DNA from: CAZGYE01 sp964530165
Lineage (GTDB): Bacteria; Planctomycetota; Planctomycetia; Planctomycetales; Planctomycetaceae
NCBI GenBank assembly: GCA_964530165.1
Contig: CAZGYE010000068.1
Location: 1 to 21,367, forward strand
DNA length: 21,367 nucleotides
Reading direction: 5' to 3'
Positions 13,548 through 21,367 of this stretch are shown one piece after another. Made by a program: the position numbers and the translations under genes. How positions within the stretch are numbered: position 1 is the stretch's first letter; each line of letters opens with the position of its first letter. Under the pieces are notes generated by a model that did not search any database, had not been told where the DNA came from, and worked only from the letters and a program-made list of their open reading frames with translations.

Positions 13548-15620
13548 ATGAGTCAGTGTTTGGTGGTTGCGAGTGTTTCTCTCACTTCCCTCTTTCTGGC
13601 GGGCATTTCCCAGGTCAGGGCGGATGAATTCGTGGTCTTGGAAAACGACTGGCTGGGATTGCGCTTTGATCGAGCCGCAGGGAATCTCACGGCGCTGGAA
13701 AACAAGCTGACCGGCGAGACCTACCAAGTGAGCGGGGATGAGTTTCTCGTGGAGGCGGACGGATTTCGGGTCGATTTTGCGGACGTGAAACTCGCGTCGT
13801 TGGAGCATCAGAACGAATCGCTCCGGGCGCGGTACCGGGGCAAAGGGATGACCGTCGAGGCAACCTACACTCTTCACCGAGAACGTCACTTTGCCGAGAA
13901 GCAGATGGTCGTCACCTGTGAGCGAGATTACGGCCTGAAGAAACTGATCGTAAGCCGGGCGTCCTTCGCTGCGGCTGATCTGAAGATCGTCGAATATCGT
14001 TACCCAAAGTTCAAACGCTCGCCGGGAACCGAACCGAGCTGTACCTTTTTCGGCCGCACTCCTCGCGGAGGGTTTTTCACCGGAGTGGAGGAACCGTTCG
14101 ACGCCTCCACGCTCAGCGGCAATCAGGTGGTCTTGGCGTACGCACCGAGTTTGAAGATGGCCGCCGGAGAGAAACTCGAGTCGGAGCCGGTCTATTGGGG
14201 GGTGTATCGGCGCGGTCCGCGTGACCAGGAGAAGCCGACTCTTCCGCTGCAATCGGAGTCCGACGCCATGGTGGCGATGACATCGACGATTCTGGGTGCT
14301 CCCAGGCACGGACTCGTCCCCATGGCGTGCGGCTGGCACTCGGAGATGGAACACTGCACATACACGTTGCGCGAAACAGTGTCCGGGGATATGAGATCGC
14401 TCGATTTCCTGGCTGAATGCGGCATTGACTGGCTTTCGGATTGCCACCCCTGGGGCGGAGAGACTGAGAAGATGAATGCCCTGGTGGGGAACCAGAAGTA
14501 CGTGCCCGGCCCGCTGGTCTGCAAGTTTCTCGAACACGCGCAGAAGTTAGACGTCAAGATCGTCATGTGGTCGTCGATGAACAACACGCATCCCTGGTGG
14601 GGAAAAGGCAAGCCGTTCCGGCCAGACAAGCCCGAATGGATCATGACGCCCCGCCTCAAGGCCGACACCCCCAATCCGATCAAACGCGCCAAGGCAAATT
14701 GCTTGGCCAACAGGCCTTTCTTGCAGTGGCTGACCCGGATCAACCGCCAAGGACTGGCCACCGGCTACTACAAGGCGTGGGCGATGGACGGAAGCTTTTT
14801 CGGCGACGGAGGATGGTACACGACGATCATCCCCGTCACCTGTCTGTCCAACAAACACGACCACCTGCCCGGGGACTCAAACTATGCTTGTCAACGAGCG
14901 CTCGCTCAGTTGATGGCAAGCGTGCGCCAAGCCCACCCGGATATCTACATCTTCACCTGTCGACCGCCTATGGATCTCGGGGTCTGGTCCCTGGAAAATG
15001 TCGACGCATGTTTCACGCTTCTTGAATCCGGCACTGGCAACTCGAACATCGCTTCGGGCGATCATATTCGCACGTGGTCTCGGATTCGAGTCCATCACGA
15101 TTTCCTCCCGCACTACATCGATCAGCCGCTGGTGTTCCCGAGCAGAGCGGGTGGTCCGCAGCGTCCACCCAACTGGCCGAGTGGACACCTGGATTACATC
15201 TTGCTCAGTGCGCTTTCGACCTCGCCAAACCAGCTCTACTACATGCCCACGAAATCGGGCATCCCTGATGAAGACAAGGCGGAAATCCGCAAGTGGCTTG
15301 ACTGGGGTCGCAAGAACATCGACTACATCATGGTTCGAAAAGATCTGCCCGACTGGCCCGCTGCAGGCAAGGTCGACGGGTCTGCACACATCTGCAACGA
15401 CCGGGGGTTCGTATTCCTTTTCAATCCCAACAAGAATCCCTTGCACGGCGAATTCAAACTGACGGAGCAGAGCATCGGATTGAAAGGGAAAGGGGCGTTC
15501 AAGGTGACCCAAGATTATCCTGAGTCTGATCGCAACGCGAAGGTCCTCCATGGAGAAACCGTCTGCTGGGAGGTTCCGGGAGAAACGGCCGTCGTTCTGA
15601 TGGTTCAGCCCCTGGACTAG
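13548..15620 (+). CDS. Secreted glycoside-hydrolase-like protein (alpha-galactosidase superfamily type)
   Basis: The 690-residue protein has a signal peptide (LVVASVSLTSLFLAGISQV, cleavage likely after VRA at residue 25). The first 250 or so residues are strand-rich (LENDWLGLRFDRAAGNLTAL, HRERHFAEKQMVVTCERDYG) and look like the beta-sandwich that precedes the barrel in GH36-like and GH31-like enzymes. A TIM-barrel-like part follows, with FLAECGIDWLSDCHPWGGE, KIVMWSSMNNTHPWWG, YKAWAMDGSFFGDGGWY and ENVDACFTLLESGTGNSN. Asp414 in AMDGSFF is a candidate nucleophile by analogy with the K-x-D motif of clan GH-D. A short C-terminal beta domain ends the protein. The ATG at 13548 has GAGAGGAAG just upstream; the frame extends back to 13305, but that part overlaps the previous gene. 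Substrate and exact family are not certain. Confidence 0.65.
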   Translation: MSQCLVVASVSLTSLFLAGISQVRADEFVVLENDWLGLRFDRAAGNLTALENKLTGETYQVSGDEFLVEADGFRVDFADVKLASLEHQNESLRARYRGKGMTVEATYTLHRERHFAEKQMVVTCERDYGLKKLIVSRASFAAADLKIVEYRYPKFKRSPGTEPSCTFFGRTPRGGFFTGVEEPFDASTLSGNQVVLAYAPSLKMAAGEKLESEPVYWGVYRRGPRDQEKPTLPLQSESDAMVAMTSTILGAPRHGLVPMACGWHSEMEHCTYTLRETVSGDMRSLDFLAECGIDWLSDCHPWGGETEKMNALVGNQKYVPGPLVCKFLEHAQKLDVKIVMWSSMNNTHPWWGKGKPFRPDKPEWIMTPRLKADTPNPIKRAKANCLANRPFLQWLTRINRQGLATGYYKAWAMDGSFFGDGGWYTTIIPVTCLSNKHDHLPGDSNYACQRALAQLMASVRQAHPDIYIFTCRPPMDLGVWSLENVDACFTLLESGTGNSNIASGDHIRTWSRIRVHHDFLPHYIDQPLVFPSRAGGPQRPPNWPSGHLDYILLSALSTSPNQLYYMPTKSGIPDEDKAEIRKWLDWGRKNIDYIMVRKDLPDWPAAGKVDGSAHICNDRGFVFLFNPNKNPLHGEFKLTEQSIGLKGKGAFKVTQDYPESDRNAKVLHGETVCWEVPGETAVVLMVQPLD

Positions 15621-15945
15621 TGGTGCTGGAGGCAATCGCTCGACCAACCACCTGTGCTGGTCGATCGGGCGCTCTGCCGACCACACACTCGACGCGGAAA
15701 CCCGTTCTCCCCAACGTTGCCAAAAGGCGACACGGCCTCAGATGTTCCCGCTGGGTGGAACATTTCAAGCATTTTTTGACTCTGTCACCACAAAAGCTAA
15801 AGTTACTCTGGACTCCGCGGTGACGGCGGTCTGCGCGTCTCATCCACGGACGTTCGATGCGGGTTCTGTTTTCCCCCTCGTGATTTGACAGCCGAAAAAT
15901 ACCGTCGAACCGCGTTCTATGTGCGAGCGGCGGAGGTGCAAAAAT
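15621..15945. other. Intergenic region with possible sigma-54-type promoter
   Basis: No gene is seen in these 325 bases. An inverted repeat TCGACCA/TGGTCGA (15640-15646 and 15658-15664) lies just after the upstream stop but lacks a T-run. At 15756-15770 TGGAACATTTCAAGC has the GG and GC pairs at the spacing of a sigma-54 promoter, though only part of the rest of the consensus matches. GCCGAAAA near 15892 resembles a flagellar sigma-28 -10 box but has no TAAA at the right distance. Either would suit the flagellin gene; neither is firm. Confidence 0.25.
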
Positions 15946-17358
15946 ATGACTCGCATCGGGAGCATCGGTTCACTCGGCGCGGCTCAGTTGCGGGCGCTCA
16001 ACCGCATCGGGGAGCTGGGCCAGGCGATTTCCGCAAATACGACTCGGCTGAGTACGCTGAAGCGCATCAATTCGGCCAAGGACGATCCGGCCGGTCTTGT
16101 GCAGGCAACCCGTCTGGAGCAAGAGATCGCCGTGGCCAAAGAGGTGTCGCAAGGCGTCACCCGCGCCAGCGCCATGCTCAGCACGGCTGACACGACGGCT
16201 TCGGAGATTGTGACGCAACTGCAATCCGCCCGCACATTGGTCTTGGAGGTGGCCGGCGGAACGCTGTCGTCTTCGGATAGTGCCGCCAATCAGATCCAGG
16301 TCGACGAGATTCTCCGCAGCGTCGACAACCTGGCGCGGACGGAATTCAACGGCCGCCGGCTCTTGGATGGTACGTCCGGTTATCGCGCGACGGGCGTCGA
16401 TACCAGTACCATCCTCGGCGTCGATGTTCTCAGCAAATCGTCAGCCGATGACGTCACCGTGACCATCGATCTCACGACGCAGGCCACACAGGCGACCGAC
16501 AGCTACACCGACGGAAAGTTGGCATCCGACACGACATTCCTCGTTGAGGGTCCAAACGGGACGGCCACCTTTTTCTTGAAGAAGGATCAGAAAACAAACG
16601 ACATCGCCGATGCGTTTAATGCGGTCACCTACCTCACGGGAATCACGGCGACGAAAATCGACGGCAGTCAGGTCGATTTCCAAACGCTTGATTACGGGTC
16701 GGCCGCCGTCATCAAAATCGAGGCGACACAAGGGACTTTCGATACTGCTTCCGGCGGGAGTGCTGCGGGAACCGACGCCGTGGCGACCATCAACGGCCAG
16801 CAGGTCACCGGCGACGGATCGACCTTCAACGTGAACACCAGCCAGGTGTCGCTGGTTATCGAATTGGACCCGACGGCCGCCACGGGATCGGTCAATCCGT
16901 TCATCGTTTCCGGCGAGGGGCTGGAGTTTGTGATCGGCACATCCGCGGGCAGCACGGCACGGGTCGGCATACCGAACTTGACGACGAGCAGTTTGGGCGG
17001 GATTACCGGTAAGCTCACATCGATTATCAGCGGCGGCGCCAACACGCTCACCGGCGGCAAGGCCGCCGAGGCGCTGCAAATCCTCGACGATGCCATCGCC
17101 GACGCGACCCGCGGGCAGGCGGTGATCGGCGGATTCCAAAAATTCACGCTCGCAAGCTCCAGCCGGGTTCTGTCGAGCACCATGGAGAACGTCTCCTCTG
17201 CACTGTCGGCGGTGCAGGACACCGATGTGGCCCTCGAAACGGCGCTCTTGGCAAACAATCAACTGTTGCGGCAGACGACGTTTCAAGCACTTTCGATCAC
17301 CAACCTCCAAAACCAGGACGTACTCTCGCTACTGAAAACCACAGCGGCGAGGTTCTAA
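15946..17358 (+). CDS. Flagellin
   Basis: The 470-residue protein is the flagellar filament subunit or a close relative. The N-terminal D0/D1 part reads MTRIGSIGSLGAAQLRALN, then RLSTLKRINSAKDDPAGLVQ, whose S-A-x-D-D-P-A-G-L motif is conserved in flagellins, then NLARTEFNGRRLLDGT. The matching C-terminal D1/D0 part reads ENVSSALSAVQDTDVALETA, then LLANNQLLRQTTFQALSIT and QNQDVLSLL. The middle (about residues 165-355) is a Thr/Ser/Gly-rich surface insertion. It has no signal peptide, as expected for type III export. GGAGG lies about nine bases before the ATG. Neighbouring genes are not flagellar, so it stands apart from any flagellar cluster here. The hook-associated protein FlgL shares these ends but is usually shorter. 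Confidence 0.85.
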   Translation: MTRIGSIGSLGAAQLRALNRIGELGQAISANTTRLSTLKRINSAKDDPAGLVQATRLEQEIAVAKEVSQGVTRASAMLSTADTTASEIVTQLQSARTLVLEVAGGTLSSSDSAANQIQVDEILRSVDNLARTEFNGRRLLDGTSGYRATGVDTSTILGVDVLSKSSADDVTVTIDLTTQATQATDSYTDGKLASDTTFLVEGPNGTATFFLKKDQKTNDIADAFNAVTYLTGITATKIDGSQVDFQTLDYGSAAVIKIEATQGTFDTASGGSAAGTDAVATINGQQVTGDGSTFNVNTSQVSLVIELDPTAATGSVNPFIVSGEGLEFVIGTSAGSTARVGIPNLTTSSLGGITGKLTSIISGGANTLTGGKAAEALQILDDAIADATRGQAVIGGFQKFTLASSSRVLSSTMENVSSALSAVQDTDVALETALLANNQLLRQTTFQALSITNLQNQDVLSLLKTTAARF

Positions 17359-17365
17359 GGCCATC

Positions 17366-17385
17366 GGCAGGCTAGAAAGCCTGCC
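17366..17385 (+). repeat. GC-rich hairpin after the flagellin gene
   Basis: GGCAGGCT (17366-17373) pairs with AGCCTGCC (17378-17385) around an AGAA loop, eight bases after the flagellin stop. The stem is perfect, but no T-run follows, so it is either a Rho-assisted 3' end or a dispersed repeat. Confidence 0.5.
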
Positions 17386-17498
17386 CCACACTGAGGAGTC
17401 GCCCCAGCAGTGGGCTCACGGACTTGGCATCGCGGCCGTGGAACGCCAAGATGAGAGAGCGGTGTTTGAAGAAGACGCCCGACTCGAGTGGCACTGTC

Positions 17499-18998
17499 AT
17501 GAAAGTTCAGCAAATTTTAGCTCACCACGGCATCGACGAGAACCCTTTCGGACAAGAGGACGCGCAAACCGATCACGTGTTCCTGCAACACTGTCTGGAG
17601 GGGACGCATCACCCGGCGTGGGACAAAATCTACGGCGATCCCGAGAACCCTGCCACATCGGTCGTCTTCGGCGAAAAGGGAAGCGGCAAGACGGCGCTGC
17701 GATTGCAGGTGGTTGAGCGGCTCAAACAATACGGACGGCAACATCCCGATCGGCAACCGTTCATCATCGAGTACGACGATTTCAACCCGTTCCTCGATGC
17801 GTTCCGCGAACGGCTGCGCGGCCGCAAACGAAAGTTTGAACGGGCTCTCGCCCAGTGGCGGCTGTGGGACCACATGGACGCCATCCTGTCACTTGGTGTG
17901 ACCCGGCTGGTCGCGGGGGTCCTCGACGTCGCGCGAGCCGGTCCTGGCAGATCGGCTGTGAGAGGACCGGAGCAGATCGAGCGACTCACGCGTCTGCAGA
18001 AGCGAGATCTCTTGCTGCTGGCGGCTTTTTACGACCACTCGTTCGATCAGCCGCCCAAACAGCGCTGGAACGCCCTGCGGCGGAAGCTGCGGTTTTCGAC
18101 GTGGTGGGCCCAGTGGGACCGGGCACTTGGCATCCTCGTCAGCGGGCTGGCGATCGGCCTGGTGTGGAAGTTCGGCGGCGGTTTCACAGCTCTGTTCCAG
18201 TGGTGGATGCCGGCGATCATCGTGGCCGGTTGGCTCCCTTGGTTGATTCGCCAGGCACAACTATTCTGGACCGCATGGCGTGTTTCGAGGCAGATCCGCG
18301 TTTTCGATCACCTGCCGAACACGTTGCGACAGGTGTTGGCGCGGTTTCAGCGACAGGAGATCGCCGGCCAGCCCATCCCCAGCAAAGACCGCAGCGACGA
18401 TCGGTACGAAATGTTGATGAAGTTCCAAGCGGTGCTCAAGACGCTCGGTTTCACCAGCGTCGTCGTACTGGTCGACCGCGTTGACGAGCCGCATTTGGTC
18501 AACGGCTCGCCGGAACGCATGCGCGACTTGCTGTGGCCGATGTTCGACAACAAATTTCTGAAGCATCCCGGCATCGGTTTCAAGCTACTGTTACCCTCTG
18601 AGGTGGTCTACTTTCTGAACCGCGAGGAGAAGGCGTTCTACGAACGCTCCCGGCTCGACAAGCAGAACCTGATTCCGTCGCTGGAGTGGACCGGCCAGTC
18701 GCTGGTCGACGTCGCCAACGACCGCATTCGCGCCTGCGTGAAAACCTCCGATCGCAGGCCGGGCGTTTGTGATCTGTTCGACGAGGAGATCGCTGAACAG
18801 GAACTGATTGGTCTGTTCGCTCGGCTGCGCGTGCCGCGGCACCTGTTCAAGTTCATGTACCGGCTGCTGGTCGATCACTGCAACCGCTACACCGACGAAA
18901 ACCCTCAGTGGACGATCAGCCGCGAAACGATGCAATCGACCTTGGCCCTGTACCTGCGAGACCTGGATGCATTCGACCGCGGCATGGGTACCGGGTAA
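17499..18998 (+). CDS. Membrane-embedded P-loop ATPase (KAP/STAND-like)
   Basis: The 499-residue protein starts with a short N-terminal stretch (HHGIDENPFGQEDAQTDHVF) and a Walker A motif GEKGSGKT at residues 58-65. Residues 210-260 contain two hydrophobic segments (ALGILVSGLAIGLVWKFGGG and WWMPAIIVAGWLPWLIR). The Walker B-like strand VVVLVDRVDE (Asp326, Asp329, Glu330) follows, and the rest is helical (LFDEEIAEQELIGLFARLRV, LFKFMYRLLVDHC). Membrane helices inserted between Walker A and Walker B are typical of KAP-type NTPases, but other motifs are not close enough to name the family. The frame runs back to 17424; ATG 17499 is preferred because the conserved-looking N-terminus begins there, although the ribosome-binding site is weak. 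Nothing links it functionally to its neighbours. Confidence 0.72.
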   Translation: MKVQQILAHHGIDENPFGQEDAQTDHVFLQHCLEGTHHPAWDKIYGDPENPATSVVFGEKGSGKTALRLQVVERLKQYGRQHPDRQPFIIEYDDFNPFLDAFRERLRGRKRKFERALAQWRLWDHMDAILSLGVTRLVAGVLDVARAGPGRSAVRGPEQIERLTRLQKRDLLLLAAFYDHSFDQPPKQRWNALRRKLRFSTWWAQWDRALGILVSGLAIGLVWKFGGGFTALFQWWMPAIIVAGWLPWLIRQAQLFWTAWRVSRQIRVFDHLPNTLRQVLARFQRQEIAGQPIPSKDRSDDRYEMLMKFQAVLKTLGFTSVVVLVDRVDEPHLVNGSPERMRDLLWPMFDNKFLKHPGIGFKLLLPSEVVYFLNREEKAFYERSRLDKQNLIPSLEWTGQSLVDVANDRIRACVKTSDRRPGVCDLFDEEIAEQELIGLFARLRVPRHLFKFMYRLLVDHCNRYTDENPQWTISRETMQSTLALYLRDLDAFDRGMGTG

Positions 18999-19550
18999 AC
19001 GGCACACCGGGCAGGCATAGTTGCTACATCCGAAACGGTCCGTCTGCGGCAACGGCATCGACCGTAGTTCTCCCAGTGTGAACGAAATCGGGACCGGATC
19101 TGCTGCAAGCAGCCCGCAAAGTCGCACGCAGTTTCACTAAGCGTTCCGGCCGCGACAACCGTGCGCGAAATCGACGTAACCTTTTTGTGGAATAGTGACT
19201 TGAGAAGTTCAAGGGAACGTTTCCACCACGCCGATAGTCTGCATCAGTTTCTCTTTTCGATCTGACTTTCAACGGAGCAACCATCAAAAGAGCCAGCACG
19301 GGGAAACGGAAGGCCCCGAGGCGCCGATGGCGAATTCGACAAAGTCAAGGAGAATGAAGTGAGAACGGTTTGCCGTCAAAAACCTCTGTTGGTTGTTGGG
19401 TACTCTCGGACACTTGCGACGCGCGTCGCGGGTGGTGTCTGACGGTCCGATGCTGGAGGGACACCGCCCTCGGACGAAAATACTCACCCACACGCTGACG
19501 TGGTGAGGACGGCCTACGACATGAATCCCTAGGGAAGGAGACGTTATCTG
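18999..19550. other. Long intergenic region with structured leader
   Basis: No convincing gene occupies these 552 bases. Just before the next gene two hairpins can be drawn: GTCCGA/TCGGAC with an inner AGGG/CCCT (19445-19475), and CTCAC/GTGAG with CACG/CGTG (19483-19507). A 27-codon frame starting at GTG 19359 has AAGGAG six bases upstream and ends at 19442, directly ahead of these hairpins. This could be a leader peptide arrangement, but composition gives no support. No promoter stands out. Confidence 0.3.
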
Positions 19551-20537
19551 ATGAAATGGATCCGATTCTGTAGCGCTGTGGTTGTCGTGATGGGGCTGAG
19601 TGCTTCGGCAAATGCCAGCATTCTCGACCTGTTCAACGGCTACGGGCACGACAAGGGCTGCGGGTGCGCACCCTCTTGTCAGCCTGAATGTTGTAAACCA
19701 ACTATTACACGACCTTGCAATATCAAAGTGCACGAGTACCAGCGGCAATGCACGGACAAGAAGCCCCCGTGCTGCGAGAAAACCTGCGCACCTTCAAAGT
19801 GCTGCGCCCCGTGTGCCAAGCCTTGTGCGAAGCCCTGTGCACCCAAACCCTGTGCGAAGCCCTGTGCACCGAAGTCTTGCGTCAAGCCCTGTGCACCGAA
19901 GCCTTGCGCCAAGCCTTGTGCACCCAAGCCCTGTGCGAAGCCCTGTGCACCCCAAGCCTGCGCCGCCCCGAAAGGCTGCTGCGCACCCAAGGAGAGCTGC
20001 TGTGGCGAGAGCCGCTGCTGTGACGCAGATCCTTGCGAAATCGCTGAGCTGATCTACCAGTCGCAGACCGCCTGCTACGCCAGAGATCGTCGAAAGGCGA
20101 TCCACAAGCTGGGCGATGACTTCGATTGTGTCTGCAACCCAGAAATCTTGGTTGCCATGATCTATGCTCTGAACGATGCCGACGAACATGTCCGCGCGAA
20201 AGCGGCCGACGAAATCGGCGACCAACTTCGCAAGAACCCTTGCTGCTGCAGCAAAGAGGTCATCGCCGCGCTGACGGCCGCTCTGGCCGACTGCGACAGG
20301 AACGTCCGCAGGCAAGCCGAAGAAGGCCTGGAAGCCTGCGGTTACGAGATCGTCGACGGCTGCTGCGACACCTGTGCCCCTGCTTGCGGCAGTGGTCTGA
20401 CTCCCGCTCCCAAGGGTGGCGAAGCGGCACCGGCGCCACCGACCGACCCCAAGGCTTACTTCCCCTCGCATTTGCGGAAGAGGCAGATCGGCCGGCGGCC
20501 CAATATCCTGTCCAATCTGCTCGGACTGCTCGACTGA
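19551..20537 (+). CDS. Secreted Cys/Pro-repeat protein with HEAT-like repeats
   Basis: The 328-residue protein begins with a signal peptide (MKWIRFCSAVVVVMGLSASA, cleavage near residue 22). A cysteine-rich segment follows (CGCAPSCQPECC, KPPCCEKTCAPSKCC). Five nine-residue repeats of the form C-A-K-P-C-A-P-K-P occupy residues 92-136. After another Cys-rich stretch, residues 165-270 hold two HEAT-like helical pairs (NPEILVAMIYALNDADEHVR and KEVIAALTAALADCDRNVRR). The C-terminus is Pro/Ala-rich and then basic (LRKRQIGRRPNILSNLL). A clear GGAAGGAGA site precedes the ATG. Proteins of this kind are frequent in planctomycetes and are thought to be disulfide-linked envelope or cell-wall components; that role is inference. 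It is followed by a strong terminator, so it is probably transcribed alone. Confidence 0.82.
   Translation: MKWIRFCSAVVVVMGLSASANASILDLFNGYGHDKGCGCAPSCQPECCKPTITRPCNIKVHEYQRQCTDKKPPCCEKTCAPSKCCAPCAKPCAKPCAPKPCAKPCAPKSCVKPCAPKPCAKPCAPKPCAKPCAPQACAAPKGCCAPKESCCGESRCCDADPCEIAELIYQSQTACYARDRRKAIHKLGDDFDCVCNPEILVAMIYALNDADEHVRAKAADEIGDQLRKNPCCCSKEVIAALTAALADCDRNVRRQAEEGLEACGYEIVDGCCDTCAPACGSGLTPAPKGGEAAPAPPTDPKAYFPSHLRKRQIGRRPNILSNLLGLLD
19824..19958 (+). repeat. 27-bp tandem coding repeats, five units
   Basis: Five in-frame units of 27 bases encode C-A-K-P-C-A-P-K-P with small changes (unit 2 ends in S, unit 3 begins C-V, unit 5 ends Q-A). Synonymous differences between units show they are not a very recent expansion. 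Copy number could vary between strains. Confidence 0.85.
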
Positions 20538-20601
20538 GAGCTGTCTTGATCAACAATCAACCGGACACATTCCCCAACACGTCCGACCCAGTTCCCATGA
20601 G

Positions 20602-20639
20602 AGCGATCCCCGGAAACATTTTTCCGGGGATCGCTTTTT
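20602..20639 (+). terminator. Rho-independent terminator
   Basis: A perfect 15-bp stem (20602-20616 with 20621-20635, AGCGATCCCCGGAAA on the left arm) with loop CATT is followed by TTTT. It lies 65 bases after the Cys/Pro-repeat gene and before the signal peptidase gene. Confidence 0.92.
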
Positions 20640-20792
20640 GTTGCCTGGTCAGGCTCGTCAAAGTTCCAGTTCCATATTTCCCCGCATCGACCCCTTGCAC
20701 TACAATTGAGGGTCGCAGGTCTGTTCCAATCTATTGCTGTTGATCGACCTGAACATCACCACCCGCGACTGAATGGATCGTTGTCGTTCGCG

Positions 20793-21367
20793 ATGCCTCG
20801 CACTCCCAAAAGCCAGACTGCTGCGAAACAGCCTGAAGCGTCTGACGTTGTACGCCTTGGCGCTTGCCGGCAGTTGGTCGAAGCGCTGGTTTGTCTGGCT
20901 CTGGCGGTCATCTTGTTCCGGGCGTTCCTGGTGGAAGGGTACATGATCTCGACCGGATCGATGGCACCCTTCCTGCTCGGGCTTCACAAACGGGTGGTGT
21001 GTCCGACCTGCCGATTCCGGTTCGCATTGGGAATCGCCCAGGACGAGGCCGCCTCCGGATGGATGACCGGTGAGCAACGGCTCTCCAATCGTCGGCAGAC
21101 GCTCGCCGTCTGCCCAAATTGCGGCCAGGATTCGCTCAACACCAGCCGTGTGCCACCCAACCAGGGCGATCAGCTACTGGTGCACAAGCACGCGTACCTG
21201 TTTCGTCCGCCCAGACGCTGGGAGGTCATCGTTTTTCGGAATCCGCAGAAGCTGGCGCAAGCGTATGTCAAACGGGTCGTGGGTTTGCCCGGCGAGAGTG
21301 TGCAAATTATCGGCGGCGACCTTTACGCCGACGGAAAGCTCCAACGAAAAAATCTGACCACACAACG
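20793..21367 (+). CDS. lepB: Signal peptidase I with zinc-ribbon insertion, N-terminal part
   Basis: The gene runs off the right end after 191 codons. Signal peptidase I cleaves signal peptides from exported proteins on the outer face of the membrane. A basic N-terminus is followed by one membrane helix (LVEALVCLALAVILFRAFLV). The catalytic serine motif EGYMISTGSMAPFL has Ser56. The catalytic lysine is Lys160 in YVKRVVGLPGESV. Between them lies an insertion with CPTC (Cys70/73) and CPNC (Cys107/110), a likely zinc ribbon not found in the E. coli enzyme. The motif GDQLLVHKHAYLFRPPRRWE is typical of the family. The ATG at 20793 has no strong ribosome-binding site; TTG 20781 is in frame. TACAAT at 20701-20706 may be its -10 box. 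Confidence 0.9.
   Translation, partial: MPRTPKSQTAAKQPEASDVVRLGACRQLVEALVCLALAVILFRAFLVEGYMISTGSMAPFLLGLHKRVVCPTCRFRFALGIAQDEAASGWMTGEQRLSNRRQTLAVCPNCGQDSLNTSRVPPNQGDQLLVHKHAYLFRPPRRWEVIVFRNPQKLAQAYVKRVVGLPGESVQIIGGDLYADGKLQRKNLTTQ

Noticed and set aside
19024..19299. 91-codon minus-strand frame in the long intergenic region.
   Set aside because: Arg-rich, no ribosome-binding site, no recognisable motif; likely chance.

Overview
The window reads as a chromosomal segment of a planctomycete. The grounds are family features rather than any marker gene. An Hsp70 gene overlaps a J-like/MshEN membrane protein gene. The signal peptidase I carries a four-cysteine insertion. A Cys/Pro-repeat HEAT protein is present, and an integron integrase is transcribed toward its own cassettes, an arrangement described for spirochaetes and planctomycetes. 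No rRNA, tRNA, CRISPR array or replication origin was found.

Layout. The left edge holds the first 121 codons of an SPFH-domain protein on the minus strand, divergent from a membrane-anchored PpiC-type prolyl isomerase. An AlaC-like alanine aminotransferase follows, with a start that may be leaderless. Positions 3443-7250 are an integron: an apparently intact IntI, a probable attI, a zinc-ribbon four-helix membrane protein, a first attC site, a small two-helix protein, a TM2-domain protein, and a second attC site cut off on its right. The two attC sites keep the same hairpin with the same bulged adenine although the paired bases differ.

From about 7243 to 7873 the DNA is debris: a REP-like palindrome, pieces of one or two broken genes, a frameshifted start of a RAYT-type REP transposase, and a 30-bp repeat present twice in tandem and once inverted. 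Next come an ECF-type sigma factor (minus), a 7Fe ferredoxin (plus) and a DUF4010/MgtC-like membrane protein (minus).

The right half is mostly on the plus strand. It contains a lidless Hsp70 overlapping by 4 bp with a J-like/MshEN two-helix protein, then a secreted glycoside-hydrolase-like protein, a flagellin, a membrane-embedded P-loop ATPase, the Cys/Pro-repeat protein followed by a strong intrinsic terminator, and the start of signal peptidase I, cut by the window end.

Functional links are limited. The Hsp70/J-like pair is very probably one operon and one chaperone unit. The cassette genes share only their mode of acquisition. The prolyl isomerase, signal peptidase and SPFH protein belong to general envelope upkeep. 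The strongest material for follow-up is the inverted integron with its covarying attC pair, and the Hsp70 coupled to a possible cyclic-dinucleotide-binding J-like protein.
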